Of a DNA stretch of 64,000 nucleotides, positions 43,780-52,621 are shown in pieces. This stretch comes from Nocardia abscessus NBRC 100374 (GTDB lineage: Bacteria; Actinomycetota; Actinomycetes; Mycobacteriales; Mycobacteriaceae): NCBI RefSeq assembly GCF_000308455.1, contig NZ_BAFP01000272.1, forward strand, positions 62,001-126,000, read 5' to 3'. Under the pieces are notes generated by a model. That model ran no database searches. It had not been told where the DNA came from and worked only from the letters and a program-made list of their open reading frames with translations. How positions within the stretch are numbered: the stretch's first letter is position 1; the number at the start of each line of letters is the position of its first letter. The position numbers and the translations under genes were made by a program.

Positions 43780-44868
43780 ATGAATCTCAGGGAAGTAGCG
43801 CAACGGCGGGGCCCGTTCGTCTCGCTCTGCATCGACGCCTCACACGACACCGAGGACGCCGAGAATCAAAGAAAGCTGCGGTGGCGCTCGATTCGCGAGC
43901 GGCTGGCCGCGCAGCAGGCCCCCGAGACAGCATTGGCGCTGCTGGACGACGCAGTCGCCGAAACCAGGCCGGGTCAGGGACGTGCCGGACGCGTGCTGAT
44001 CGCCGATTCGGACAGGGTGCTCGTGGATCACCTGCTACCGGAGCCGCCCCCGCGAGAGATCACCCGGGTGTCGCCACTACCGTATCTCCTGCCTCTGATC
44101 GAGGAGCAGTCGCGCGAGGTGCCGCACGTGATCGCAGTGGTCGACCGTATCGGCTGTGATCTGTACGGCGTCGACGAAGACGAGAACCTGATCGAAGAGG
44201 TCGCCCAGGGCACCGCGCATCCGGTGCACAAGGTGCATCACGGCGGAGGTTGGGCACATCGCTCGATGCATCGGCGGGTCGAGGAAACGGTCCGCCGGAA
44301 CGTCGACGAGGCCGCCACGGCGGTCCGAAATCTCGCAGATCGAATCAACGCGCAGATCATCGTGCTGGTCGGCGAGGTCGGCGCCCGCTCCGCGCTGGCC
44401 AAGGCACTCGAGTCGCCCACCGCCCGCATCGTCGAAGTCGAGGCCGGGGCACGCGCCGCGGGCGCGGACTCCGCCGCACTCGAAGCCCAGGTCCAGCAGG
44501 CGGTGCGGACGCAGGCACGGCAGCGGCAGCGGCAGGTCGTCGAGCAATTGACCACCGCGCGCGGCAGGGCCGATGGCATGGCCGTGGAAGGGGTGCCTGA
44601 GACGGTCTCGGCACTGCTGGCGGCGAATGCCGACACCCTGCTGATCGACGCGGAGACCATAGGCGACCGATCCGTCGAACTCGATCCGGAACTGCTTCGG
44701 GGCATCACTGAGGCGGACTGGATCAATGACAGTGCGCAACAGCCTTGTATCTACCGCGCGGACGAAGCGTTGCCGGTGGTCACGTTGCTGCAGGGCGGCT
44801 CCATCGTGCCCGTCGAAGGTGCTGTCGTACCCGAGGAAGGGGTCGCCGCCCTCTTGCGTCACCGCTGA
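43780..44868 (+). CDS. Rv2629-like (aeRF1/Balon-family) ribosome-associated protein
   Basis: A 362-residue cytosolic protein of the bacterial aeRF1-like group that contains mycobacterial Rv2629, related to the ribosome hibernation factor Balon. Features are the N-terminal domain (GPFVSLCIDASHDTEDAEN), PHVIAVVDRIGCDLYGV in the middle domain and an L7Ae-like C-terminal part (ANADTLLIDAE). It is expected to bind the ribosomal A site under stress. ATG 43780 is used; GTG 43771 is three codons upstream. No clear ribosome-binding site is visible. Confidence 0.83.
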   Translation: MNLREVAQRRGPFVSLCIDASHDTEDAENQRKLRWRSIRERLAAQQAPETALALLDDAVAETRPGQGRAGRVLIADSDRVLVDHLLPEPPPREITRVSPLPYLLPLIEEQSREVPHVIAVVDRIGCDLYGVDEDENLIEEVAQGTAHPVHKVHHGGGWAHRSMHRRVEETVRRNVDEAATAVRNLADRINAQIIVLVGEVGARSALAKALESPTARIVEVEAGARAAGADSAALEAQVQQAVRTQARQRQRQVVEQLTTARGRADGMAVEGVPETVSALLAANADTLLIDAETIGDRSVELDPELLRGITEADWINDSAQQPCIYRADEALPVVTLLQGGSIVPVEGAVVPEEGVAALLRHR

Positions 44869-44904
44869 CGCTTGCGCGTATCGAGCGATCGAAAGGAGGA
44901 GACC

Positions 44905-45111
44905 ATGGAACGAGGAAGCAGCAAGCACGGCCCACTGCGTGATGACGAGCTGGCCCATGAGTTGGAGGGCACGTTGCGCGGAAATCGCTCCAGCCGGGCA
45001 GAGGAATGGCATGACCCCGAGCCCCCGGCTGACGATGACACGCTCATCAACGAACAGGTGCAACGAACCGAACGCCCTGGCGGGAACCCACCTACTCCAG
45101 ACCAGGACTAG
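44905..45111 (+). CDS. Small acidic hypothetical protein
   Basis: A 68-residue hydrophilic protein (HGPLRDDELAHELEGTLRG, PEPPADDDTLINEQV) with an excellent AAAGGAGGAG before ATG 44905. It follows the Rv2629-like gene by 36 bases, so a joint stress-response role is possible. The makeup suggests an intrinsically disordered protein. I recognise no family beyond small actinobacterial hypotheticals. Confidence 0.7.
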   Translation: MERGSSKHGPLRDDELAHELEGTLRGNRSSRAEEWHDPEPPADDDTLINEQVQRTERPGGNPPTPDQD

Positions 45112-45289
45112 CGTCGAACGTTTCGGTCGAGCGTGTTCTAACAGATTGCGGACATCGGCGCACTACCACCACCTGGGCAGCCCAAACCATGGATCGCCGC
45201 ACGTCGGCACGACGGTCTCGAGCCAACAGAATCAGCGGCACAGCCTCAACACACTGTTTTCGCGGTCGGGCTTCGGGAATGCGACCACT

Positions 45290-45577
45290 ATGCCCAGATC
45301 CGCGCAATTGGCGGTGGCCGCCGCGAGCCGGTGGACCGGCGAGGACGGCATTCGCTACCCCGGTGGCGACACCCACGCCTGGGCGCCGGGTACCAATCAG
45401 ACCCTGTGCGGCGTGCCGTTGTCTCGTGCTCGCCTCGCCCGCTTCCCCCATGTGCCATGGAGTGAAGCGCAGTGGTTGGCCGATACGGGCGATCGCCGTC
45501 TCGCACTGTGCCGCCGATGCGCCGCTGCCATGCGCTCCGAGGGACGCGGCTGGCAGCGGATCAACCCGCGCCCATGA
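45290..45577 (+). CDS. Small protein with CxxC metal-binding-like tail
   Basis: A 95-residue protein. Recognisable blocks are IRYPGGDTHAWAPGTNQTLCGVPLSRARLARFPHVPW and a CxxC motif in LALCRRCAAAM, giving three Cys and several His that could bind zinc. Similar short proteins recur in Nocardia-like genomes without known function. Start ATG 45290 is a choice; an earlier in-frame start cannot be excluded. Confidence 0.6.
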   Translation: MPRSAQLAVAAASRWTGEDGIRYPGGDTHAWAPGTNQTLCGVPLSRARLARFPHVPWSEAQWLADTGDRRLALCRRCAAAMRSEGRGWQRINPRP

Positions 45578-45601
45578 TCTCGAAACGGGTGTTCCGCCTA
45601 T

Positions 45602-45727
45602 GACGGCACACCTGATCGGCGCGGCCGCGAGCTAAGGCGACTGGCGGCGGAGACGTTCGGATTGCCACGGCTGCGGAACGAACAACTGACGGCGATGGAG
45701 CTGGCGCTGGACGGGCACGACACCTCT
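45602..45727 (+). pseudogene. Remnant of a RecQ-like helicase gene
   Basis: With no start codon, the frame reads RRLAAETFGLPRLRNEQLTAM then ELALDGHD, the N-terminal motif 0 region of RecQ-family helicases (FG...LR..Q..AM...L.G.D). It then loses all similarity before the Walker A motif. Only about 35 codons remain, so this is a gene fragment. Confidence 0.5.
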
Positions 45728-45794
45728 GTCGAGTATCCCGATGTCGGCTACACCGGTAGCCTCGGCCCGCACCGCGGGACGGGGCGGATCGGTG

Positions 45795-46142
45795 TCAGTC
45801 GCCGGGAGGCGGGGTCCGACGCTCCGGTGGGATGAGGTAGGCGCGCAGGTCGTCGATCTTGGATTCGATGCGTTCGGTGTTTTCGGCATCGACACGGAAG
45901 ATCCAGTGTTTGGCGCCCAGCAGCAGGATGGCTTGGAAGACCAGTTGCAGCCATTCGCTCTGCCAGTTCTCGAAGGTACTGGCCAGGAAGTCGGGCCAGT
46001 ACCCAGACCAGGTGAAGGGCTGGCCATGTTCTTCGCTGGTGTTGCGGAAGTCGATGAGCTGGGTGCAGAACTGGGCAGCCAATGATCCCGTGAACAACAG
46101 GAGCAACACATACACCGCGCCCCAACGCCTGAAATGAGCCAT
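45795..46142 (-). CDS. DUF6766-like membrane protein
   Basis: A 115-residue protein with two hydrophobic segments (AVYVLLLLFTGSLAAQF and WLQLVFQAILLLGAKHWIF) around the signature FLASTFENWQSEWLQ, which matches DUF6766-type proteins. These are small two-to-three-helix membrane proteins of unknown role. It ends in a charged tail rich in Pro and Arg. Confidence 0.75.
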   Translation of the reverse strand: MAHFRRWGAVYVLLLLFTGSLAAQFCTQLIDFRNTSEEHGQPFTWSGYWPDFLASTFENWQSEWLQLVFQAILLLGAKHWIFRVDAENTERIESKIDDLRAYLIPPERRTPPPGD

Positions 46143-46311
46143 ACCCTGCGCCTTCCCGCAACAGCTCGACCGACGCAGGGACCCACCTCACAATTTCACG
46201 ACACAACAGGACACTGCGACAGCCGGTGCGCCCGGATTCTGGTCGACGTGGCGGAACCGACGGTGGTCGGCGGTGGATGCACGAGGCGCCCCTCCGTGCG
46301 GCCGTCGGCGG

Positions 46312-47178
46312 TCAAACCGTGATGCGGGCGAGTGCGCCGGTTTCGAGTGCTGTCCACAGTGCACCGTCGGGGCCGAGGGTGATGCCGTGCGGTTCGGCGC
46401 CGGGGACGGGCAGGTCGTGTGTTTCGATCACGCCATCGGTGGTGATGGACCCGACACGGTTGCCGCCCCACTCCGTGAACCACAGCGCGTCGACCGGTCC
46501 GGCGGTGATGGCGTGCGGCCGGGCCGCCCGGTCGGGTAGCGGGAACTCGGTGACCTGGCCACGAGGGGTGATCCGGCCGATCTGTCCGGCGGCGATCTCG
46601 ACGAACCACAACGCACCGTCCGGCCCCGCGGCGATCCCGACCGGCGCGGCGGCCTCGGTCGGTAGCGGGTGGACGGTGATGGTGCCGTCCATGTCGATCC
46701 GCCCGATGGCGTTGGCCTGGTTCATGGTGAACCACATCCCACCGTCCGGGCCGATTGTGATCGCGGAGGGGAACGCGCCCGTGGTCGGGAGTGGGAACTC
46801 CGTAACCACACCCTCGGTGGTGACCCGGCCGATGCGATCGGCGGCGGTCTCGGTGAACCACATCGCACCATCCGGTCCGGCGGCGATGCCGAACGGTCCG
46901 CACTCCCGCAACGGGAACTCCGTGATCTCGCCAGTGGTCGTGATCCGGCCGATCCGGTGCGCCTGGTACTCGGTGAACCACAACGCACCGTCCGGGCCGG
47001 ACGCGATGATCGTCGGCCCGCAGCCCGGGTCGAGCTGGTGGTTCTCCGGTTCACCGCCGGGCGCCAACCTGCCGATCTGTCCACTCCGGACAAGCGTGTA
47101 CCACAGGGCGTCGTCCGGGCCCGTGGTGATCGCGTACGGGCCGCTGCCGGGCACGGCGTTGTGCTGGATGGTGGTCAT
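46312..47178 (-). CDS. vgb: Virginiamycin B (streptogramin B) lyase
   Basis: A 288-residue protein built of seven near-identical blade repeats (GPDGALWFTE, IGRITTTGEITEFPL and variants), the beta-propeller of Vgb lyases. Residues matching the catalytic set remembered from the staphylococcal enzyme are present: Tyr15 (GPYAI), His264 (EPHGITL) and Glu279 (WTALET). It would linearise type B streptogramins by an elimination reaction that needs Mg2+. ATG 47178 overlaps the stop of the upstream vat gene by four bases, so both resistance activities are made together. Confidence 0.87.
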   Translation of the reverse strand: MTTIQHNAVPGSGPYAITTGPDDALWYTLVRSGQIGRLAPGGEPENHQLDPGCGPTIIASGPDGALWFTEYQAHRIGRITTTGEITEFPLRECGPFGIAAGPDGAMWFTETAADRIGRVTTEGVVTEFPLPTTGAFPSAITIGPDGGMWFTMNQANAIGRIDMDGTITVHPLPTEAAAPVGIAAGPDGALWFVEIAAGQIGRITPRGQVTEFPLPDRAARPHAITAGPVDALWFTEWGGNRVGSITTDGVIETHDLPVPGAEPHGITLGPDGALWTALETGALARITV

Positions 47179-47816
47179 CGGATTCCCTCGGCGATGCGGG
47201 CGATGTCGGCGGGAGTGCCGGCCATGATGGTGCGGACGTGCTCGGTGACGAGTTCGGTCGGCCAGTCCCACCAGGCGGCGCGGAGGAGGCGCTCGATGTC
47301 GGCGTCGTCGAAGCGTTGGCGGATCGGGCGGGCCGGGTTGCCGCCGACGATCGTGTACGGCGGCACGTCCGCGGTGACCACCGCGCCGGTCGCGATGATC
47401 GCGCCATCCCCGATGGTCGTACCGGGCATGACGGTGGACTGGTAGCCGAACCACACGTCGTTGCCGACCACGGTGTCACCCCGGCTGGGCATGCCCATGA
47501 CGATGTCGAGAGTCTTGTCGGCCCACTCACCACCGAACATGGTGAACGGGAACGTGGACACGCCCACCGTCGGGTGCTCGGCGCCGGCCATCAGGAACCG
47601 CGTGCCGGCGGCGATCGCGCAGTATCTGCCGATGACCAGCCGCTCCGGACCGTAGGCGTAGAGCACGTTGCGGGACTCGAACTCCGTCGCGCCGTCCGGG
47701 TCGTCATAGTAGGTGTACTCGCCCACCACGATCTTCGGCGAACTGATCAGCGGCGCGAGGAAAACCACCCGCTCGTGCGCAGGCAGGGGGTGAACGGTCG
47801 TCGGATCAGGGGTCAA
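47175..47816 (-). CDS. vat: Vat-family streptogramin A acetyltransferase
   Basis: A 213-residue hexapeptide-repeat O-acetyltransferase of the Vat class. It matches Vat enzymes along its length (IVVGEYTYYDDPDG, VIGRYCAIAAGTRFLM, FPFTMFGG, GNDVWFGYQSTVMPGTTIGD, IVGGNPARPIRQRF). His81 in AGAEHPT corresponds to the catalytic histidine. It transfers acetyl from acetyl-CoA to the hydroxyl of type A streptogramins. The start is TTG 47816, supported by AGGAG eight bases upstream. It forms an overlapping operon with vgb. Confidence 0.87.
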   Translation of the reverse strand: MTPDPTTVHPLPAHERVVFLAPLISSPKIVVGEYTYYDDPDGATEFESRNVLYAYGPERLVIGRYCAIAAGTRFLMAGAEHPTVGVSTFPFTMFGGEWADKTLDIVMGMPSRGDTVVGNDVWFGYQSTVMPGTTIGDGAIIATGAVVTADVPPYTIVGGNPARPIRQRFDDADIERLLRAAWWDWPTELVTEHVRTIMAGTPADIARIAEGIR

Positions 47817-48213
47817 CTTCCAGCTCCTGGTGAAGGGGTGTCTGCGGGAAAGGGAACGCCGCGCAGGCGGCCCTGCTCGGCGACCATCACGGCCGGTCCG
47901 ACGATCACCGCCCGGCCGGCTCGTTGGTGTCGAACATGATCATCACGCTACGGGCCGCGACGGGATGGGGAATCGCGCCCCGGCGAGAACAGGGACTCCG
48001 GCCATGGAACCTCGGCCGAATCTGCCGCAGACGCAGCGAGTTCGGGGCTTGTTGCGTTGTCGCAGCCGGCGCCGTCGCGTTCGAGCGGTGAGACCACACG
48101 GCGGCAGATGGCACACAGCGACGGTGCGGGCCCATCGAGCCCGTTCCAGCGCTCGGCCGACGGGTGAAGACCGGTCGGTGTTTCAGAAAGCCAGACGAGG
48201 CTAGACCCGAGGA
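47817..48213. other. 397-base gap between vat and ATP-grasp genes
   Basis: Divergent intergenic region that must hold promoters for both the vat-vgb operon and the ATP-grasp/hydrolase pair. I see no clear attenuator, operator dyad or small gene; short frames lack support. Confidence 0.35.
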
Positions 48214-49500
48214 ATGACGAAGAACGTTTTCGTTCCTGCCCTGACAGACCTACAGCGCGGGGAGATCGGCACGGTCGATATCCCCGGCGGGATCCGGTTG
48301 CACGGACTGCTCGACTACGACACTTTGATCAGCGCGGAGGAGTTCGACTTCGAGGATCTGCTCGACCGTGCCCGCAACGAGCTACGCGCATTCGACGGCG
48401 ACGTCGATGCGATCATCGCCCACTGGGACTTTCCGACCAGCGTGATCGTGCCGATTCTCGCGGCCGAATTCGGTTTGCCGTCGCCGAGCCCGGAAAGTGT
48501 GATCCGGTCCGAGCACAAGCTGTGGAGCCGGGTGTTGCAGCGGGAATCGGTCCCTGAATGCGTGCCCGAATTCAGTGCGTTCGATCCTTTCGATCCCGAC
48601 GCCTTGGACAAGATCGACGTCGCTTTTCCGTTCTGGGTCAAGCCGATCAAATCCCACTCCTCCCAGCTGGGGTTCGAGGTGTCCGACGCCGAGGAGTTCG
48701 CGGCGGCGACCGAGCGCATCAGGAACGAGATCGGCCGCATCGCGGATCCGTTCGACCGAGCCCTCGCTCACGTGACCGTGCCCGAGCAGGTCCGGGCCGC
48801 AGGTGCGCGCACCTGCCTGGCCGAGCAGATCGTCACCGGCACGCAGGCCGCGCCGGAAGGTTCGCTGTTCCGCGGCGAGTACCACGTGCACGGCGTATTC
48901 GATATGCGCAAGGATGCGACCGGCCACAGCTTCGCCCACCTCGACTACCCCGCGCACACCGTGCCCGAGGCGGTGCAGCAGCAGATGATCGAGGTCACCG
49001 AGCGCTATCTACGCCACACCGGGTACGACAACGGCTGCTTCAACTCGGAGTTCATGTGGGATGCCGATACCGGCAAATTGTGGTTGATCGAAGTCAATAC
49101 CCGTATCTCGCAGTCGCACAGCGATCTGTTCGCCAAGGTGGACGGCGCCTCGAACCATGCCGTCGCCATCGATGTCGCATTGGGGAGGCGCCCCGAAATG
49201 TCGCATCGCAAAGGCGAATTCGCTGTGGCGGCACAGTGCATGGTGCCGCACTACGACGACGGCGTCGTCACGCGCGTCCCCGGCGATGACGAGATCGCCG
49301 CGCTGCGGCAGCGATTCCCCGGCACGGTGGTCCGGATCGAGGTGGAAGTAGGCGACCGCCTGTCCGAGTTGCCCAACCAGGACCCTTACCGATACAAGCT
49401 CGCCACCCTCTATATCGGCGCAGCCGACCACGCCGCACTCGAGCAGCGCTACCGCGACTGCCTCGAGGCCCTGTCGTTCGAATTCGAGGAGGTCGACTGA
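48214..49500 (+). CDS. ATP-grasp ligase
   Basis: A 428-residue ATP-grasp enzyme. The N-terminal pre-ATP domain is followed by the ATP-binding part (HKLWSRVLQ, FPFWVKPIKSHSSQLGF with the ATP-binding Lys) and the metal/substrate site (CFNSEFMWDADTGKLWLIEVNTR), typical of carboxylate-amine ligases. It would join a carboxylic acid to an amine or similar nucleophile with ATP. The stop TGA (49498-49500) is followed directly by the GTG of the CocE-type hydrolase, implying tight coupling. Confidence 0.85.
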   Translation: MTKNVFVPALTDLQRGEIGTVDIPGGIRLHGLLDYDTLISAEEFDFEDLLDRARNELRAFDGDVDAIIAHWDFPTSVIVPILAAEFGLPSPSPESVIRSEHKLWSRVLQRESVPECVPEFSAFDPFDPDALDKIDVAFPFWVKPIKSHSSQLGFEVSDAEEFAAATERIRNEIGRIADPFDRALAHVTVPEQVRAAGARTCLAEQIVTGTQAAPEGSLFRGEYHVHGVFDMRKDATGHSFAHLDYPAHTVPEAVQQQMIEVTERYLRHTGYDNGCFNSEFMWDADTGKLWLIEVNTRISQSHSDLFAKVDGASNHAVAIDVALGRRPEMSHRKGEFAVAAQCMVPHYDDGVVTRVPGDDEIAALRQRFPGTVVRIEVEVGDRLSELPNQDPYRYKLATLYIGAADHAALEQRYRDCLEALSFEFEEVD

Positions 49501-51546
49501 GTGCATACGGTCGAATCGTTCCCGTACGAGGTGCGCGTCACCGAGAACGTCTTCATCCCTATGCGCGACGGAGCGCGGCTGGCCGCCCGGGTGTGGCGGC
49601 CGGTGACCGAGGAGGCGTTGCCCGCCGTATTCGAATACATCCCTTATCGCAAGCGCGACCTCACCCGCGCCCGCGACTCCATGAATCACCCCTACCTCGC
49701 CGGACACGGCTACGTGACGGTGCGCGTGGACCTGCGCGGCAGCGGCGACTCCGACGGTGTGCTTCTCGACGAGTACCTGGCAACCGAGCACGACGATGCC
49801 TGTGACGTCATCGCATGGCTCGCCGCGCAGCCGTGGTGCGACGGCAATGTCGGCATGATGGGCATTTCGTGGGGTGGTTTCAACAGTCTGCAGGTCGCCG
49901 CGCATCGGCCACCCGCGCTGAAGGCGATTGTGAGCGCTTCCGCCACCGAAGACCTGTACGTCGACAACATGCACTACATGGGGGGCTGCTTGCTGTCGGA
50001 CAACCTGTCCGAGGCGACGGTGATGTTCGCGTTCAACAGCCTGCCGCCCGATCCCGCGATCGTCGGGGACCGGTGGCGCGAGATGTGGTACGAACGCCTC
50101 GAGGGCAGCGGACTGTGGATCGAGAAGTGGCTGGAACATCAACGCCGTGACGACTATTGGAAGCGCGCGTCGGTCAACGAGGACTACAGCGCGGTGCAGT
50201 GCCCGGTCCTCGCGGTCGGCGGGTGGGCCGACGGCTACACCAACGCGATCTTCCGGCTGCTCGAGCACCTCGACGTGCCGCGCCGCGGTCTGATCGGACC
50301 GTGGGGCCACAAGTACCCACATCTGGGCGTGCCCGGACCGGCGATCGGATTCCTGCAGGAGATGGTCCGGTGGTGGGACCACTGGCTCAAAGGCCGCGAC
50401 ACCGGAATCATGGACGAGCCGATGCTGCGCGCGTGGATGCAGGACAGTATCCCTCCGCACCCGTCCTACGCGGACCGGCCGGGACGCTGGGTGGGTGAAC
50501 CGTGCTGGCCCTCACCGAACGTGGAGCCGCGCCGATTCACGCTGGGGCGGCACTCCTTGTCCGAAGACCTGGACGCGGAGGAGTCACGCAACCTGCGTCT
50601 GCAATCCCCATTGAGCGTCGGTATGTTCGCGGGCAAATGGGCGTCGTATGCCGCGACACCGGATCTACCGTCCGATCAGCGAGATGAGGACGGCGGTTCG
50701 CTGGTGTTCGAAACCGAAGCACTCGATGACACATTCGAGGTGCTGGGCCTGCCGACGCTGGAACTCGAGATATCGGCCGATCGGCCGAATGCGATGGTGG
50801 CGGCCCGGCTGTCCGACGTCGCGCCCAACGGTGAGGCGACCCGGGTGACCTACGGTCTGCTCAATCTCACCCATCGGGACGGCAGCGCGGCACCGGAACC
50901 CCTCGAGATCGGCCGCGTCTACCGCGTGCGGGTGCCGCTCAACGGCATAGCGCACTCCTTCCCACCTGGGCATCGGATCCGGCTATCGGTGTCGTCGTCG
51001 TACTGGCCGCTGGCCTGGCCGTCGCCGGAGCAGGTGGTGCTGACCGTTACGACCGGCCGCAGCGCACTGACCTTGCCGCACCGGCCGCCCCGTGCGGACG
51101 ATGACCAGCTGCGCCCGTTCGATCCGCCCGAGGCGGCGCCGGAGGCGCCTGCCACGCATATCGAACCCGGTGAACACCACTGGAAGGTCGAGCGGGATCT
51201 GGCGAGCGGGGTATCGACCCTCGAGATCGAGAACGATCAGGGCACCATCTCGCTCGACGACACCGACACCATCGTGCGCCGCGCCACCACCGAATGGTTC
51301 AGCTTCCGTGGCAACGACGTCACCTCGGTCCGGGGCGAGACCCGCACATTACGCCGGCTCGAGCGCGACGATTGGCGTACCGAAGTCACCACCCATACCG
51401 TATTGCGCTGTACTCCCGAAGAATTCGTGCTCGACGCGCAGCTCGACGCGTTCGAACTCGAAGATCCGCAGACCGATCCCCGGACGGTGCGCAAGCGGGT
51501 GTACTCGCAGAACTGGCAGCGCCGGAGTCCTCGCGATTTCGTCTGA
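49501..51546 (+). CDS. CocE/NonD (S15) family hydrolase
   Basis: A 681-residue hydrolase. The N-terminal alpha/beta domain has the nucleophile elbow GISWGG (Ser123), Asp244 in GGWADGY and His270 in GPWGHKYPH. A C-terminal jelly-roll (PLNGIAHSFPPGHRIRLSVSSS) is typical of X-Pro-dipeptidyl-peptidase/cocaine-esterase proteins. Unusually, a further ~110 residues (DLASGVSTLEIENDQG onward) extend past the standard fold. No signal peptide. It begins at the base after the ligase stop, so it likely acts on the ligase product or substrate. Confidence 0.87.
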   Translation: MHTVESFPYEVRVTENVFIPMRDGARLAARVWRPVTEEALPAVFEYIPYRKRDLTRARDSMNHPYLAGHGYVTVRVDLRGSGDSDGVLLDEYLATEHDDACDVIAWLAAQPWCDGNVGMMGISWGGFNSLQVAAHRPPALKAIVSASATEDLYVDNMHYMGGCLLSDNLSEATVMFAFNSLPPDPAIVGDRWREMWYERLEGSGLWIEKWLEHQRRDDYWKRASVNEDYSAVQCPVLAVGGWADGYTNAIFRLLEHLDVPRRGLIGPWGHKYPHLGVPGPAIGFLQEMVRWWDHWLKGRDTGIMDEPMLRAWMQDSIPPHPSYADRPGRWVGEPCWPSPNVEPRRFTLGRHSLSEDLDAEESRNLRLQSPLSVGMFAGKWASYAATPDLPSDQRDEDGGSLVFETEALDDTFEVLGLPTLELEISADRPNAMVAARLSDVAPNGEATRVTYGLLNLTHRDGSAAPEPLEIGRVYRVRVPLNGIAHSFPPGHRIRLSVSSSYWPLAWPSPEQVVLTVTTGRSALTLPHRPPRADDDQLRPFDPPEAAPEAPATHIEPGEHHWKVERDLASGVSTLEIENDQGTISLDDTDTIVRRATTEWFSFRGNDVTSVRGETRTLRRLERDDWRTEVTTHTVLRCTPEEFVLDAQLDAFELEDPQTDPRTVRKRVYSQNWQRRSPRDFV

Positions 51547-51581
51547 TCGGCCACCGATGCCGTGACACCGCCGGGCCGATC
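51545..51581. terminator. Possible bidirectional hairpin between convergent genes
   Basis: GATCGGCC and GGCCGATC, perfect 8-bp arms separated by 21 bases, overlap the hydrolase stop and lie before the convergent sigG stop. No U-run. Confidence 0.4.
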
Positions 51582-51620
51582 GGCGCGACAGCCGGTATCG
51601 ATCGTCCGGGCACGAAGGTC

Positions 51621-52568
51621 TTATCGGGTCAGTGGCATGCCGAACGCGGCGAACAGGGTTGGTTGAAGAAAGACGGTGATGGCGGCAACCCCGCCGTGAC
51701 CGGTGGTGATGACGTGTATCGAGTGGGCTTCCAGGATGCCGTTGGCGCCACGACGGTATTCGGCGACAGCGGGCTGTCCGTTCGCGGCCGTCGGGACCAG
51801 CAGGAGATCGCCGGGCTTCGCGAAAGCACGCTTGGCAAGGAACCGGGTCACCGCATCGCGCCCGGTGAACCATACTGGCACCGGCGGCATTTCGAGCCTG
51901 ACGTCGGCGGCCAGTAGCTCGGTGAGAGCTGCGAGGTCGGCTTTCTCGAATGCCGCGCAATAGCGGTCGAGTAAGGCGCGGCGTTGGACGTCCTCCGGTT
52001 CGGTCGCACTCTCGTCGGTGGGAGCGACCTCGGCGAGGCGGGCGCGTGCCCGCTGAAGTGCGCTGTTGACCGCGGATGGCGTGGTTTCGAGTAGTTCCGC
52101 GACTTCGGCGGCGCTGAACTGGACGACGTCGCGCAGGATCAGCACCGCTCGCTGGCGTGCGGGCAACTCCTGCATGGCCGTCATCACGGCCAGCCGGACG
52201 CTTTCCTTGGCGACGACTGTGGTTTCCGGCGTCAACGCGTCGGGCAGCGGCTCCAGCCATTGGTGAGCGCCGGTGTCGCTGTCGAGACCCGCATCGGGGT
52301 CGACCGAACCTGCGCCGAGTCCAGCCGGCAGTACCCGGCGGGCGCGATTCTCCAGTGCGCGCAAGCACGCGGTGGTCGCGATGCGGTACAGCCAGGTCCG
52401 CAGCGCCGCGCGCTCCTCGAACGCCGGATAGCCGCGCCAGCCGCGCAGGTAGGTCTCCTGGACGAGATCCTCGGCGTCGTGCACCGAACCGAGCATGCGG
52501 TAGCAGTGGGCGATCAATTCGGCGCGAAACGGCGCCGCATGCTCGATGAAATCTTCCTTGACCGGCAC
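51621..52568 (-). CDS. sigG: SigG-type ECF sigma factor with SnoaL-like domain
   Basis: A 315-residue sigma-70 factor. Region 2 (FRAELIAHCYRMLGSVHDAEDLVQETYLRGWRGY) and region 4 (LPARQRAVLILRDVVQFSAAEVAELLETTPSAVNSALQRARARL) are complete; the C-terminal ~110 residues form a SnoaL-like domain (LLDRYCAAFEKADLAALTELL), as in mycobacterial SigG. Such domains may replace an anti-sigma factor. GTG 52568 has AGGAG upstream. It is divergent from an SDR-DUF899 operon across a 91-bp inverted repeat. Confidence 0.88.
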   Translation of the reverse strand: MPVKEDFIEHAAPFRAELIAHCYRMLGSVHDAEDLVQETYLRGWRGYPAFEERAALRTWLYRIATTACLRALENRARRVLPAGLGAGSVDPDAGLDSDTGAHQWLEPLPDALTPETTVVAKESVRLAVMTAMQELPARQRAVLILRDVVQFSAAEVAELLETTPSAVNSALQRARARLAEVAPTDESATEPEDVQRRALLDRYCAAFEKADLAALTELLAADVRLEMPPVPVWFTGRDAVTRFLAKRAFAKPGDLLLVPTAANGQPAVAEYRRGANGILEAHSIHVITTGHGGVAAITVFLQPTLFAAFGMPLTR

Positions 52569-52621
52569 AGCCGTACTCCTATGTGTCTCGACGTGACGGG
52601 GACGCGAGCCCCATACCAGTA

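Noticed and set aside
46312..47178. Repeated DNA in vgb considered as a possible tandem repeat or CRISPR array
   Set aside because: The periodicity is the coding of beta-propeller blades; units vary at the DNA level and have no spacer structure.
49009..50460. A 483-residue minus-strand frame opposite the ATP-grasp and hydrolase genes
   Set aside because: Spans two well-supported plus-strand genes and shows no recognisable domain.
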